Shown: positions 45,893 through 54,685 of the stretch, piece by piece
Position numbering within the stretch: position 1 is the stretch's first letter
How the letters are laid out: each line of letters opens with the position of its first letter
Origin: Paraburkholderia sp. IMGN_8
GTDB lineage: Bacteria; Pseudomonadota; Gammaproteobacteria; Burkholderiales; Burkholderiaceae
DNA length: 64,000 nt
Assembly: GCF_038050405.1 (NCBI RefSeq)
Contig: NZ_CP150900.1
Span: forward strand, 1,922,001 to 1,986,000
Direction of reading: 5' to 3'
Notes under the pieces: generated by a model
What the model saw: only the letters and a program-made list of their open reading frames with translations
The model's database searches: none
Told to the model about the DNA's origin: nothing
Made by a program: the position numbers and the translations under genes

Positions 45893-47647
45893 ATGTATGA
45901 AATAACTACGGATGTACTCATTGTCGGAACGGGGCCGGCTGGCTCCGCGTGTGCCGCGCTGCTCTCGACGTACGGTATCGACAATATGGTCATCAACTAC
46001 TATCGTTGGTTGGCCAACACGCCTCGGGCGCATATCACGAACCTGCGCACGATGGAGGTGCTCCGCGACCTCGGTCAGCAGGTGGAGCAGGAAGCCTATC
46101 TGCACGCGACCGATGAGGATTTGATGGGTGGGACGGTCTTCTGCGAAAGTCTGACCGGTGAGGAGATTGGCAGGGTTCCCAGCTGGGGACTGCACCCACT
46201 GTCGAGAGCGGAACGCCAATTGTCGAGTCCGGCAAAAATGAACGATTTGCCGCAGACTTTCATGGAACCGCTTCTGTTCAAAACTGCTTGCGCGCGAGGT
46301 ACTGAGGCGCGTATGAGCACGGAATATCTGAGTCATACGCAGACTGAAGATGGCGTGATCACGCGTTGTCGTGACCGGTTGTCAGGAGAGGAGTTCTCAG
46401 TCAGATCGAAGTACCTCATCGGTGCAGACGGAGGGAACTCCAAGGTCGCAGCGAACGCCGGCCTGCCTTTTGAAGGGCAGATGGGTGTACGGGGATCGAT
46501 GAACATCTGGTTCCGTGCGGACCTGTCGGAGTTCGTCGCACACCGGCCGGCAGTTCTGTATCCCATCATGCAGCCCGGCGCAGAGGTGGGCGGTATCGGG
46601 ATGGGGCTGATCCGGATGGTTCGGCCCTGGTACGAATGGCTGATTGTTTGGGGCTATGACATCAACGGGCCTGCACCGGTTGTGGACCAGGCAAAGGCAA
46701 CTACAATCGCACGTCAACTGGTGGGCAAGCCGGATCTCGAGATCGAACTGCTGGGCGCGAACACCTGGACGGTGAACAACATGTACGCCACTCGCATGCA
46801 GGACGGACGGGTGTTTTGTATGGGCGATGCGACTCATCGGCATCCGCCGTCTGGCGGGCTGGGCTCCAACACATCCATTCAGGACGCGTTCAACCTCGCG
46901 TGGAAGCTTGCGGCGGTCATCAAGGGGCACGCGGGCGATGCGCTTCTGGATTCATATTCGGCTGAGCGTGCACCGATCGCGAAACAGGTCGTCACGCGCG
47001 CGAATCAGTCGATTGCCGAGTTCGCGCCGCTCTATAGGGCGCTAGGCATTGATGAGTCGACCGATGCAGAAGTCATGCAAGCGAACATGCATGCCCGAAG
47101 CCGGGCAACTGAAGCGGCGGAACACCAGCGGGAGGCAATTCGGGAAGCGTTGACGTTCAAGCGATACGAACTGGACGCCCATGGGGTGGAGATGAATCAA
47201 CGCTATCGCTCGCAGGCAGTGTTGACCGATAGGCAGGCTGAACCGGCGTTCGAGCGCGATCCTGAACTGTATTATCAGGCGACGACATGGCCCGGTGCGC
47301 GGCTGCCTCACGCCTGGGTCTTTGACTCCCGCGGACGGCAGCACTCGACGCTTGACCTTGCTGGACATGGACGGTTCGCGCTGTTCACGGGTCTGGGAGG
47401 TGAAGCATGGGTTAAGGCTGCCTCAGAGGTCGGTGAGGAGCTGGGGTTGAAGATTGACGTACATGTGATTGGTCCGCGACAGCGATATGCGGATCACACG
47501 GGCGACTGGGCGCGCGTGCGCGAAATCAGCGACCATGGTTGCGTGTTGGCTCGCCCCGACCATCATGTGGCATGGCGTAGCTTCACGTTGCCGGATGATC
47601 CCGCGGCCGAACTCCGTCGGGTCGTGCGTCAGGTGCTTTCCAGGTAA
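45893..47647 (+). CDS. FAD-dependent phenol hydroxylase, TfdB (2,4-dichlorophenol 6-monooxygenase)-like
   Basis: 584 residues, the length of TfdB. GTGPAG at about 12-17, the TfdB-type NTPRAHITNLRTMEVLRDLG segment, the DG motif LIGADGGNS, GDATHRHPP with GLGSNTSIQDAFNLAWK, and a C-terminal thioredoxin-like region all match the phenol-hydroxylase group. GGAGGTGTCGA precedes the ATG at 45893. Within this window the logical substrate is resorcinol, giving hydroxyquinol for the dioxygenase at 49012; chlorophenol use is an alternative. It ends 230 bp before the convergent maleylacetate reductase gene. Confidence 0.86.
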   Translation: MYEITTDVLIVGTGPAGSACAALLSTYGIDNMVINYYRWLANTPRAHITNLRTMEVLRDLGQQVEQEAYLHATDEDLMGGTVFCESLTGEEIGRVPSWGLHPLSRAERQLSSPAKMNDLPQTFMEPLLFKTACARGTEARMSTEYLSHTQTEDGVITRCRDRLSGEEFSVRSKYLIGADGGNSKVAANAGLPFEGQMGVRGSMNIWFRADLSEFVAHRPAVLYPIMQPGAEVGGIGMGLIRMVRPWYEWLIVWGYDINGPAPVVDQAKATTIARQLVGKPDLEIELLGANTWTVNNMYATRMQDGRVFCMGDATHRHPPSGGLGSNTSIQDAFNLAWKLAAVIKGHAGDALLDSYSAERAPIAKQVVTRANQSIAEFAPLYRALGIDESTDAEVMQANMHARSRATEAAEHQREAIREALTFKRYELDAHGVEMNQRYRSQAVLTDRQAEPAFERDPELYYQATTWPGARLPHAWVFDSRGRQHSTLDLAGHGRFALFTGLGGEAWVKAASEVGEELGLKIDVHVIGPRQRYADHTGDWARVREISDHGCVLARPDHHVAWRSFTLPDDPAAELRRVVRQVLSR

Positions 47648-47877
47648 GTGCTGGCGCCAGCGTCTCGCTATTGGGCGTGTATTGACACTTCAACGGCGAG
47701 ACGCGTACGTTCGAGGTTCAACGAGCGTACTACACAGCGGGTTTACGTTCGATACCGGCTGCTCAGCGCGCCTGAATTCCGGCGGACGATGCGCCGGGAA
47801 ATTTTTTGCATCAGGCAATGTTCGTGGCGCCATTTGCAATTACGTCGCGACACGCTGAAAGAACTATCTGTTGCGTC

Positions 47878-48951
47878 CTACAATCCATCAGTTGGCGCGC
47901 TGCCGTCAAATGCCCGCTGCAGCAAAGCGCGAATCGCTCCACGTTCTAGCGGACGCGGATTCCAGTAAGCGTTGTTGCATGCGATGTCGGCGGCCTGGTC
48001 GAGTTGTTCCTCGAGCATGCCAATCTCCTTTAACGCGACGGGCGCGCCGTTTGCGCGCGCGAGTTCGTACAGACCTTGGGCCGCGCTGTCGTGCCCGAGC
48101 GCCTGCGCGATGCGCCTCATTGCATCGGGCGCAGCGTCGGCGTTATAGGCCAATGCGTGCGGAAGCACGATGGTATGGGTGGGCGCGTGCGGCAGATTAA
48201 AACTGCCGCCAAGCGTATGGCATAGCTTGTGATGCAGTGCCATCCCGACGCTTCCGAGCACTGCACCGCATAGCCATGAACCGTAGAGTGCGTCGGCGCG
48301 CGCGGACGCGTCGTTCGGCTGCGCGACGATTCGGGGTAAGCTGCGCGCGAGCGCCGCGATGCCTTCTTCAGCCATGAGACTGGTAAGGGGATTGGCATCG
48401 CGTGAATACAAACCCTCTGCCGCGTGTGCAATTGCGTTGATGCCGCTTGTCACCGAAAGGCCGACTGGCAGGGTCACGGTCAGGTCTGGATCGTAGATGA
48501 CTGTCCTGGGTAATACGCGCAAATCAGTGCCTGTGCGTTTAAGACCTGATTCGGTCAACCCGAAGATGGGTGTCATTTCGCTGCCTGCGTAGGTGGTGGG
48601 CACGGCCAGAATCGGCAGGCTCGTCTCAAGGGCAAGACCCTTGGCGAGGCCGATTGCAGATCCGCCACCCACGGCGATAACGCAGTCGGCATCCAGCGAC
48701 GCGGCAACGGTGCGTGCTTGCGCGACCAGTTCAACGGGCACGTGCATGGTCGCGCGATCGAAAACGCCCGCTGCGCGTGCGCCCAATTGATCGGCAACCG
48801 ATGCGCCTAGTGCGCGTTGCTCCTCACTACACAGAATCAGAGCGCGTCGCGCGCCCAGCGTGTGTACCTCGCGTTCGATATGGATGCGTGAGCCGCAGCC
48901 AAATACGACGCGCATTGCGCGCCCGTTATAGACGAACTCAGGTGTTGACAT
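47878..48951 (-). CDS. Maleylacetate reductase
   Basis: 357 residues, iron-type alcohol dehydrogenase fold. The GGGSAIGLAK nucleotide loop lies near 94-103, VPTTYAGSEMTPIFGLT is the maleylacetate-reductase signature, and the metal-site histidines are in NAIAHAAEG and HHKLCHTLGG. It reduces maleylacetate to 3-oxoadipate with NAD(P)H. It is the last gene of a minus-strand run and follows the hydroxyquinol dioxygenase by 60 bp, which fixes its role in the hydroxyquinol branch. Confidence 0.92.
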   Translation of the reverse strand: MSTPEFVYNGRAMRVVFGCGSRIHIEREVHTLGARRALILCSEEQRALGASVADQLGARAAGVFDRATMHVPVELVAQARTVAASLDADCVIAVGGGSAIGLAKGLALETSLPILAVPTTYAGSEMTPIFGLTESGLKRTGTDLRVLPRTVIYDPDLTVTLPVGLSVTSGINAIAHAAEGLYSRDANPLTSLMAEEGIAALARSLPRIVAQPNDASARADALYGSWLCGAVLGSVGMALHHKLCHTLGGSFNLPHAPTHTIVLPHALAYNADAAPDAMRRIAQALGHDSAAQGLYELARANGAPVALKEIGMLEEQLDQAADIACNNAYWNPRPLERGAIRALLQRAFDGSAPTDGL

Positions 48952-49011
48952 AGTCGGGATTGGGTCGGTTCTTGCCTCGGTTGCGGGCCCGCGCTGGATA
49001 TCAATGCCGGG

Positions 49012-49896
49012 TCATCGCGCGTGTTCCGAGGGATTGAGAACGAAGTCGTAGTCGAGCGTATAGAAGGGCGTATCCATGGCAGTACCGGCCGGCGCGAGAC
49101 CCGGCGGGTGCTCGATCCAGTCGACGATCAAAGTCGAGCGCACGCCGAATACGGCATCCGAGTCCAGGTACTTGTCACCGTTACGGAACACATGGGTGAT
49201 CAACGGCTCGTACCCTGGCGCTTTGATCCAGAAGTGCAGGTGGGCCGGACGCCACGGATGGCGTCCAAGCGCATTGAGCATTCTGCCAACCGGTCCATCG
49301 TGCGGAATGGGATAGGCCTCGGCGAGAATCGAGCGGAAATGGAAGCGTCCGTCAGGCAGCGTGTGCAAGCGACCACGCGCCTGATGCTCTACCGTTGCGT
49401 CCAGAGGGTCACCATACTGGACGTCGTAATACCCGTCTTCATCGGATTGCCAGACTTCGATCGTTGCCCCGGCTACAGGCTCTCCCGAAAGACCGCGGAC
49501 TCGCCCGGCAACAAAACAGGGGAGGCCCGCTGCACCGTTGGAAATGTCGTCACCGTTCCTGTATTCGGGCGCGCCCTCAACGAAGAATGGACCCAGAACA
49601 GTGGCCTCTGTGCATTCGGCGGGCTTGCGGTTGTTCTGTGTCGTCACCAGCATCGACAGGCCGAGCGTATCCGACAGGAGGACGAACTCCTGACGTTTTT
49701 TATCCGTGATATGGCCGGTCTCGGTGAGGAAGTTGATCGCGTACAGCCACTCGCTCTCAGTCAGCCTCACGTCTCTTGCGAATGAATGCAAATGCTGGAC
49801 AAGACTGGTCATGACGGTGCGCAGCCTGTCGTTGGTACAACCCGACATTGCTGCGAGCACCGCCTGGGTGATGGTGTCTTCGTTGATGTTGCGCAT
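49012..49896 (-). CDS. Hydroxyquinol 1,2-dioxygenase
   Basis: 294 residues, intradiol ring-cleavage dioxygenase. An N-terminal helical dimerisation domain (about 1-95) is followed by the beta-sandwich with the non-heme Fe(III) ligands: a Tyr in DGYYDVQ (157 by pattern), Tyr195 in EAYPIPHDGPVG, and His219 and His221 in RPAHLHFW. The PIPHDGPVG and HPWRPAHLHF blocks are those of hydroxyquinol rather than catechol enzymes. It gives maleylacetate, the substrate of the next gene. The stop lies 60 bp before the reductase start. Confidence 0.92.
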   Translation of the reverse strand: MRNINEDTITQAVLAAMSGCTNDRLRTVMTSLVQHLHSFARDVRLTESEWLYAINFLTETGHITDKKRQEFVLLSDTLGLSMLVTTQNNRKPAECTEATVLGPFFVEGAPEYRNGDDISNGAAGLPCFVAGRVRGLSGEPVAGATIEVWQSDEDGYYDVQYGDPLDATVEHQARGRLHTLPDGRFHFRSILAEAYPIPHDGPVGRMLNALGRHPWRPAHLHFWIKAPGYEPLITHVFRNGDKYLDSDAVFGVRSTLIVDWIEHPPGLAPAGTAMDTPFYTLDYDFVLNPSEHAR

Positions 49897-49995
49897 GGTG
49901 TCTCCCTGAACTCCTCCTCGCGGTAGTTCGCAAACTAACTCGCGCGACGTCTTTGACGGCTTCGTGAAGCGTGGCGCTTCGACGGATCCGCCTTC

Positions 49996-50418
49996 CTAGT
50001 TCGCACCCAGAGACGTGACACGTGAGGCGAGCCGCCCGAAGCGCGCGTCCAGACTGAACGCGCCGGCACCAAAGTAGGCGATCTGCAGGAGCCCACCGGC
50101 CATCATCACGTTCTTGAGGAAGTGAATCATCTGGTTTTGATCTGCGAAGTTGTGGTGAAAGAAAATCGCAGTGACCACGCAGAACACCGCCATCGCCAGC
50201 GACACGACGCGAGCCCTGTAGCCGGACAGCAGCAGCAGGCCGCCGCCTAGCTCGGTCAGCACGGCAACAATGAACGCGAGTGGCGGCACGGGCAGGCCCA
50301 TGGCCGCAATATAGCCAACCGTCGCAGTGTACGCTCCGAGTTTGCCCAGCCCGCTCATCACAAACGGCGCCCCGATCAGAATGCGACCCAACAGCGGAAG
50401 AAATTTGAAACGTTCCAT
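49996..50418 (-). CDS. DoxX-family membrane protein
   Basis: 140 residues with four hydrophobic helices. The DoxX pattern is LPLLGRILIGAPFVMSGLGK at the N-terminus and ELGGGLLLLSGYRARV in the middle. DoxX proteins are often found beside pirins and quinone- or redox-linked genes; their activity is not well defined. It lies 48 bp after the pirin gene and 99 bp before the hydroxyquinol dioxygenase, all on the minus strand. Confidence 0.85.
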   Translation of the reverse strand: MERFKFLPLLGRILIGAPFVMSGLGKLGAYTATVGYIAAMGLPVPPLAFIVAVLTELGGGLLLLSGYRARVVSLAMAVFCVVTAIFFHHNFADQNQMIHFLKNVMMAGGLLQIAYFGAGAFSLDARFGRLASRVTSLGAN

Positions 50419-50466
50419 TACGATCTCCTGAAATGAGTTTGCGTAGGTGGAGTACGAAAAAGGGAA

Positions 50467-51165
50467 TTAGCCGGCGTCCACCATCACCAGCTCGGAATCT
50501 TCAAGGGCGGAAATCTGCGCCGCAGCGAATTTCGTGATCGCCACGCCGTCTAGCGGCCCAACGGCCTCGCCATTCACTTCGATGCGTCCCGAGGCCACGA
50601 CGAGATAGGCACGACGCGCTGGACCCATCTCGTGTCGAACGCTTTCGCCTGCCTTCAGCATCGCGCCAAGCACACGCGCATCGGCGCGAATAGGAAGCGC
50701 ACCTTCGTCGCCGCCGAACCCACTGGCAAGGATTACGAAGCGCCCAGATCGGTCGCTTTTGGGAAACGGCTTGGTATCCCACGCGGGTTCGCCACCGGCT
50801 TCACGAGGCAGCAGCCAGATCTGATAAACCTTGAGCGGCACCTCGCCCCGATTGAACTCGGCGTGGCGTATGCCCGTGCCGGCGCTCATGACCTGGACAT
50901 CGCCTGCGTGGATCGTTCCCTCGGATCCCAAGGTGTCTCGATGCCCGAGCAGGCCTTGGCGCACATAAGTGATGATTTCCATGTCACGGTGCCCGTGCAT
51001 GGGGAAACCACTGCCAACCGCGAACTCGTCGTCGTTCCAGACAATCAGGGGACCCAGGGCGGCGTGCGCGGGATTGCCGTCGGCGCTGACCACGAAATGG
51101 TATTTCGCGTGCAGCCAGCCGAGTTCCGCCCTGTCCAATGATTCCCAACGCCTGTGTGTGAGCAT
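50467..51165 (-). CDS. Pirin-family cupin protein (YhaK/YhhW-like)
   Basis: 232 residues, bicupin. The N-terminal metal motif FPMHGHRDMEIITYV and GDVQVMSAGTGIRHAEFN supply the His, His, His and Glu ligands; the C-terminal cupin is degenerate. Some bacterial pirins act as quercetinases; others are redox sensors. The ATG at 51165 has GGAAACGGAAGCGG before it. It is the first gene of the minus-strand run to maleylacetate reductase and is divergent from a LysR gene, as pirin genes often are. Confidence 0.86.
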   Translation of the reverse strand: MLTHRRWESLDRAELGWLHAKYHFVVSADGNPAHAALGPLIVWNDDEFAVGSGFPMHGHRDMEIITYVRQGLLGHRDTLGSEGTIHAGDVQVMSAGTGIRHAEFNRGEVPLKVYQIWLLPREAGGEPAWDTKPFPKSDRSGRFVILASGFGGDEGALPIRADARVLGAMLKAGESVRHEMGPARRAYLVVASGRIEVNGEAVGPLDGVAITKFAAAQISALEDSELVMVDAG

Positions 51166-51345
51166 GTCCGCTTCCGTTTCCCGCCGTCGCAAATGCGACG
51201 CTTGTCACCTGTGCGACCGACCGAATTCAGCGCTGATGCAGGCAATGAGAAGAATGCTATATTTGCAACGAACTGGCGCATAGATCCTGAACTGGAACGC
51301 ATCATTGCTGCAGATAGAACGATTAGAAGGAGTTGAAGTCTGCCC

Positions 51346-52263
51346 ATGAACGCAATTACTGACCTCAATGACCTTCGGCTCTTCGCAGAGGTCGTCGAGC
51401 ATGGAAGCTTCACGGCGGCCGCACGCAGTCTCGGCCTTCAGACATCGAAGCTCAGCCGGCGCGTTCGCGCGCTGGAAGAAGAACTTGGGGTCCGCCTGCT
51501 CAATCGCACGAGCCGCAGCCTGTCTTTGACGGAAACGGGGCGTCAGTTCCACCAGCATTGCCTTGCACTGGTGGCGGAATCGAAGGCCGCCAAAGACGTC
51601 GTGGACCGGACGCGGTCGACGCCGCACGGCACCGTGCGAATCAGCTGCCCTGTGGGATTACTGAACTCCGGCGTTGCCGCGATCATTGCGCAATACGTCC
51701 AGGACAACCCTCAAGTCCAGGTCCTGCTGGATGCAACCAACCGCCGCGTGGATGTGGTCGAAGAAGGCCTGGACTTTGCCATCCGTGTCAGGCGTCCCCC
51801 GCTGGAAGACACCGATCTCGCGGTCCGGCAACTGGGCTTATCCGTTCAGATTCTCGTTGCCAGTCCAGAATTGGTAGCGCGCTATCCGGCGCCCAGTTCG
51901 ATCGAATCCCTGAAGGAATGGCCGACCGTTTCCATGGCCAGCAGCAGCGAGAGATTTGTCTGGAACGTGGTCGACGCGGACGGTCAGATGACGTCCTGGG
52001 TGCATCGGGCTCGACTTGCGACGGATGATCTGGCCAGCCTTCGGGTTGCGGCGATACAAGGCGTCGGCGTGGCGATGCTGCCCCGCGAGCTCGTGGACGC
52101 CGATATTCAGGCCGGACGGCTGCAACACCTGCTGCCGGAGCTGGCTACGACGCCGGGTCTTGTGCACGCCGTCTTTCCCACGCGCCGGGGCATGGTTCCG
52201 GCCGTCCGTCACCTGCTCGATGCGCTCGTTGCAGGATTCGAAGACTTGAAGCGTAAGGGGTAA
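51346..52263 (+). CDS. LysR-family transcriptional regulator
   Basis: 305 residues. The winged helix (about 5-65) reads DLRLFAEVVEHGSFTAAARSLG and TSKLSRRVRALEEELG, and an AaeR/DmlR-like effector domain follows (about 92-298). The ATG at 51346 is preceded by AGAAGGAGTTG. The 180-bp gap to the pirin gene on the other strand should hold a shared control region. It probably activates pirin and DoxX, and through read-through the hydroxyquinol genes. Confidence 0.86.
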   Translation: MNAITDLNDLRLFAEVVEHGSFTAAARSLGLQTSKLSRRVRALEEELGVRLLNRTSRSLSLTETGRQFHQHCLALVAESKAAKDVVDRTRSTPHGTVRISCPVGLLNSGVAAIIAQYVQDNPQVQVLLDATNRRVDVVEEGLDFAIRVRRPPLEDTDLAVRQLGLSVQILVASPELVARYPAPSSIESLKEWPTVSMASSSERFVWNVVDADGQMTSWVHRARLATDDLASLRVAAIQGVGVAMLPRELVDADIQAGRLQHLLPELATTPGLVHAVFPTRRGMVPAVRHLLDALVAGFEDLKRKG

Positions 52264-52502
52264 AAAGGGCCATTAATCTGCCGGCCCGGATCTTTCTGGA
52301 AAGTTGGCTTCCCTATATCCCGTCTCCCGACCTGGTCGCGCGATCCTCACTACGCGACGGCATCCTGAAAGCTCCCCTTTTCGGGGGATAGCTCCTCCCA
52401 GCGAACAATCCGATGATGGCATCACTCGGGATGCCACCGTGTGCGACACACACCGACGGACCTGTGTCAGCCCGATCCATTTCTCGACTTCAGGAGATGT
52501 AG

Positions 52503-54146
52503 ATGCAGGACGCCGTGCAGGGCTCGACGCCATCCCCCTATGCCTATCCGCTGCTGATCAAGCAACTGCTGCATACGCCGTTCGTTCAGGCGCCGGACCA
52601 GGAAATCGTGTACCGCGGCCAGCTGCGGATGACCTATGCCACGCTGAGGGAACGCATCGCGCGGCTCGCCAATGGCCTCCACCAGCTCGGGGTGCGGCAC
52701 GGCAGCACCGTGGCGGTGATGGACTGGGACAGCCACCGCTATCTGGAGTCGTACTTTGCGGTTCCGATGATGGGCGCCGTGCTTCAGACGGTCAACGTGA
52801 GGCTCTCGGAGGCGGAGATCGCCTACACGATCAACCACGCTGGCGCAGAGGTGCTGTTTGTCCACACCGATTTTCTGCCCGTGGTCGAAGCGATCAAGGA
52901 TCAGCTTGAAACGGTCCGTACATTCGTGTGGATCGACGAGCCGGGCAGTGAAGCGTGCGCGCACACCATTGCGTTCGCTACGGAATACGAGGCGATGCTC
53001 GCAGCGTGCGCGACGAGCTACGATTTCCCCGACTTCGACGAGAACACCCGGGCCACGACGTTCTACACGACGGGAACCACGGGCCTGCCCAAGGGCGTGT
53101 ACTTCTCGCACCGCCAGCTGGTCTTGCACACCATCACCTTGATGGCGGCGCTGTCGAGCCCGGTGTCGGGACAGCGTTTTCACCGCGGCGACGTCTATAT
53201 GCCGCTGACGCCGATGTTCCATGTGCACGCATGGGGCATGCCCTACATCGCGACGGTACTGGGCGTGAAGCAGGTCTATCCGGGCCGCTATGTGCCCGAG
53301 CGTCTCGTGCAACTGATCCGCGACGAAGGTGTCACGTTTTCGCACTGCGTCGGCACGATCCTGCACATGCTGCTCTCGTGCGATGACGCGAAGCACGCGG
53401 ACTTCAGCAAATGGAAGATCGTCATCGGCGGCGGCGCGTTGCCGCACGGCCTCGCGCGCGCCGCGCTCGATCGCGGCATCGACATCTTTGCCGGCTATGG
53501 CATGTCGGAGACCTGTCCCGTATTGAGCCTCGCGCAACTTCCGCCTCGCACCGGGCCGCTCGATCTCGAAGAAGAGGTGCGCCTGCGCTGCAAGACCGGC
53601 TTCCCCGTTCCGCTCGTCGATGCGCGCATCGTCAACGAGCAGATGGAAGACGTCGCGCACGACGGCCGGGCCTACGGCGAGATCGTCGTGCGTGCGCCGT
53701 GGCTGACTCAGGGCTACCTGAACAATCCGGACGCGTCCGCGCAGCTCTGGACAGGTGGTTACCTGCATACGCAGGACATCGCGAACATCGACGCGACCGG
53801 CAACATTCAGATCACCGACCGCATCAAGGACGTCATCAAATCGGGCGGCGAGTGGATCTCTTCGCTCGAAATCGAAAGCCTGATTTCGCTGCACCCGGAT
53901 GTCGCGGAAGTCGCGGTGATCGGGATCAAGGATGAGAAATGGGGCGAACGGCCGGTTGCGCTAGTGGTGCTGAAGGCGGGCGCCGTGGTCACCGAAGACG
54001 ACGTCAAAGCGCACGTAATGGGATTCAGCAAGACAGGGCGGATCTCGAAGTACGCAGTGCCGCAGATCGTCAAGTTCGTCGACGCGCTGGAGAAGACGAG
54101 TGTCGGCAAGATGAACAAGAAGTGGTTGCGCGAGCAATTCGCCTGA
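52503..54146 (+). CDS. Medium-chain acyl-CoA synthetase, AlkK-like
   Basis: 547 residues, the length of AlkK (546). FYTTGTTGLPKGVYFSHRQ is the P-loop, YGMSETCPV is A5, and DRIKDVIKSGGEWISSLEIE is the very conserved A8 of the AlkK/3-methylmercaptopropionyl-CoA ligase group; Lys in TSVGKMNKK is A10. CAGGAGATGTAG precedes the ATG. It leads a run with a MaoC hydratase and class II PHA synthase, so it would activate medium-chain acids for storage as polymer. A 22-bp gap to the MaoC gene points to co-translation. Confidence 0.87.
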   Translation: MQDAVQGSTPSPYAYPLLIKQLLHTPFVQAPDQEIVYRGQLRMTYATLRERIARLANGLHQLGVRHGSTVAVMDWDSHRYLESYFAVPMMGAVLQTVNVRLSEAEIAYTINHAGAEVLFVHTDFLPVVEAIKDQLETVRTFVWIDEPGSEACAHTIAFATEYEAMLAACATSYDFPDFDENTRATTFYTTGTTGLPKGVYFSHRQLVLHTITLMAALSSPVSGQRFHRGDVYMPLTPMFHVHAWGMPYIATVLGVKQVYPGRYVPERLVQLIRDEGVTFSHCVGTILHMLLSCDDAKHADFSKWKIVIGGGALPHGLARAALDRGIDIFAGYGMSETCPVLSLAQLPPRTGPLDLEEEVRLRCKTGFPVPLVDARIVNEQMEDVAHDGRAYGEIVVRAPWLTQGYLNNPDASAQLWTGGYLHTQDIANIDATGNIQITDRIKDVIKSGGEWISSLEIESLISLHPDVAEVAVIGIKDEKWGERPVALVVLKAGAVVTEDDVKAHVMGFSKTGRISKYAVPQIVKFVDALEKTSVGKMNKKWLREQFA

Positions 54147-54168
54147 CCCGTCGCAAGGAGCAAACACG

Positions 54169-54633
54169 ATGAGCATCAAGGGTTACAGCGTCGCCACGAT
54201 TGACGACTTCGTGGGCCGCGAACTGGGCGTGTCGGACTGGGTCGTCGTCGATCAGGCGCGCATCGACGCCTTCGCGGTATGCACTGGCGACCGGCAGTGG
54301 ATTCACGTGGATGCCGGGCGCGCGAAACGCGAAAGCCCGTTCGGCAGCACGATCGCGCATGGCTATCTGACACTTTCGCTACTGGCGGCGCTCGCGATCG
54401 AGATCGGACTCATTCCTGAGGACGCATCGGCTGGGCTGAACTACGGGCTGGACAAGGTGCGCTTCATGACACCGGTGAAAGCGGGAGGGCGGGTGAGAAA
54501 TCGCGTGACGCTGATTTCGGTGGAAAAGAAGGGCGGCGGCCGGATCGTCGTCAAGACGATGAACGAACTGCAGATCGAGGGCGAGGAGAAGCCGGCGCTC
54601 ATCGCCGAGACGTTGGCGATGCTGATTTTGTAA
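54169..54633 (+). CDS. MaoC-like (R)-specific enoyl-CoA hydratase, PhaJ-like role
   Basis: 154 residues, single hot-dog domain. The hydratase motif is GDRQWIHVDAGRA (Asp and His) with SPFGSTIAHGYLTLSL, as in the Rv0130/Rv0216-like MaoC group. (R)-hydration of trans-2-enoyl-CoA yields the (R)-3-hydroxyacyl-CoA that PHA synthase uses. AAGGAGCAAACACG precedes the ATG. The gene lies between the AlkK-like ligase and phaC, which is the main argument for the PHA role. Family level is secure; the in vivo substrate is inference. Confidence 0.82.
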   Translation: MSIKGYSVATIDDFVGRELGVSDWVVVDQARIDAFAVCTGDRQWIHVDAGRAKRESPFGSTIAHGYLTLSLLAALAIEIGLIPEDASAGLNYGLDKVRFMTPVKAGGRVRNRVTLISVEKKGGGRIVVKTMNELQIEGEEKPALIAETLAMLIL

Positions 54634-54685
54634 GCGTAAGCAGCGGTGTTGGCGAAACGGATAGAGACGTTTGAGGAGCAGCAAG

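Noticed and set aside
47650..47661. Palindrome GCTGGCGCCAGC after the phenol hydroxylase gene
   Set aside because: It is perfect but has no loop and no T-run, and such words are common in GC-rich DNA; not enough to call a terminator or operator.
52426..52443. Possible sigma-54 promoter (TGGCAT … GATGC) before the AlkK-like ligase gene
   Set aside because: The spacing between the GG and GC elements is wrong for a -24/-12 promoter; the segment is better read as a small hairpin.
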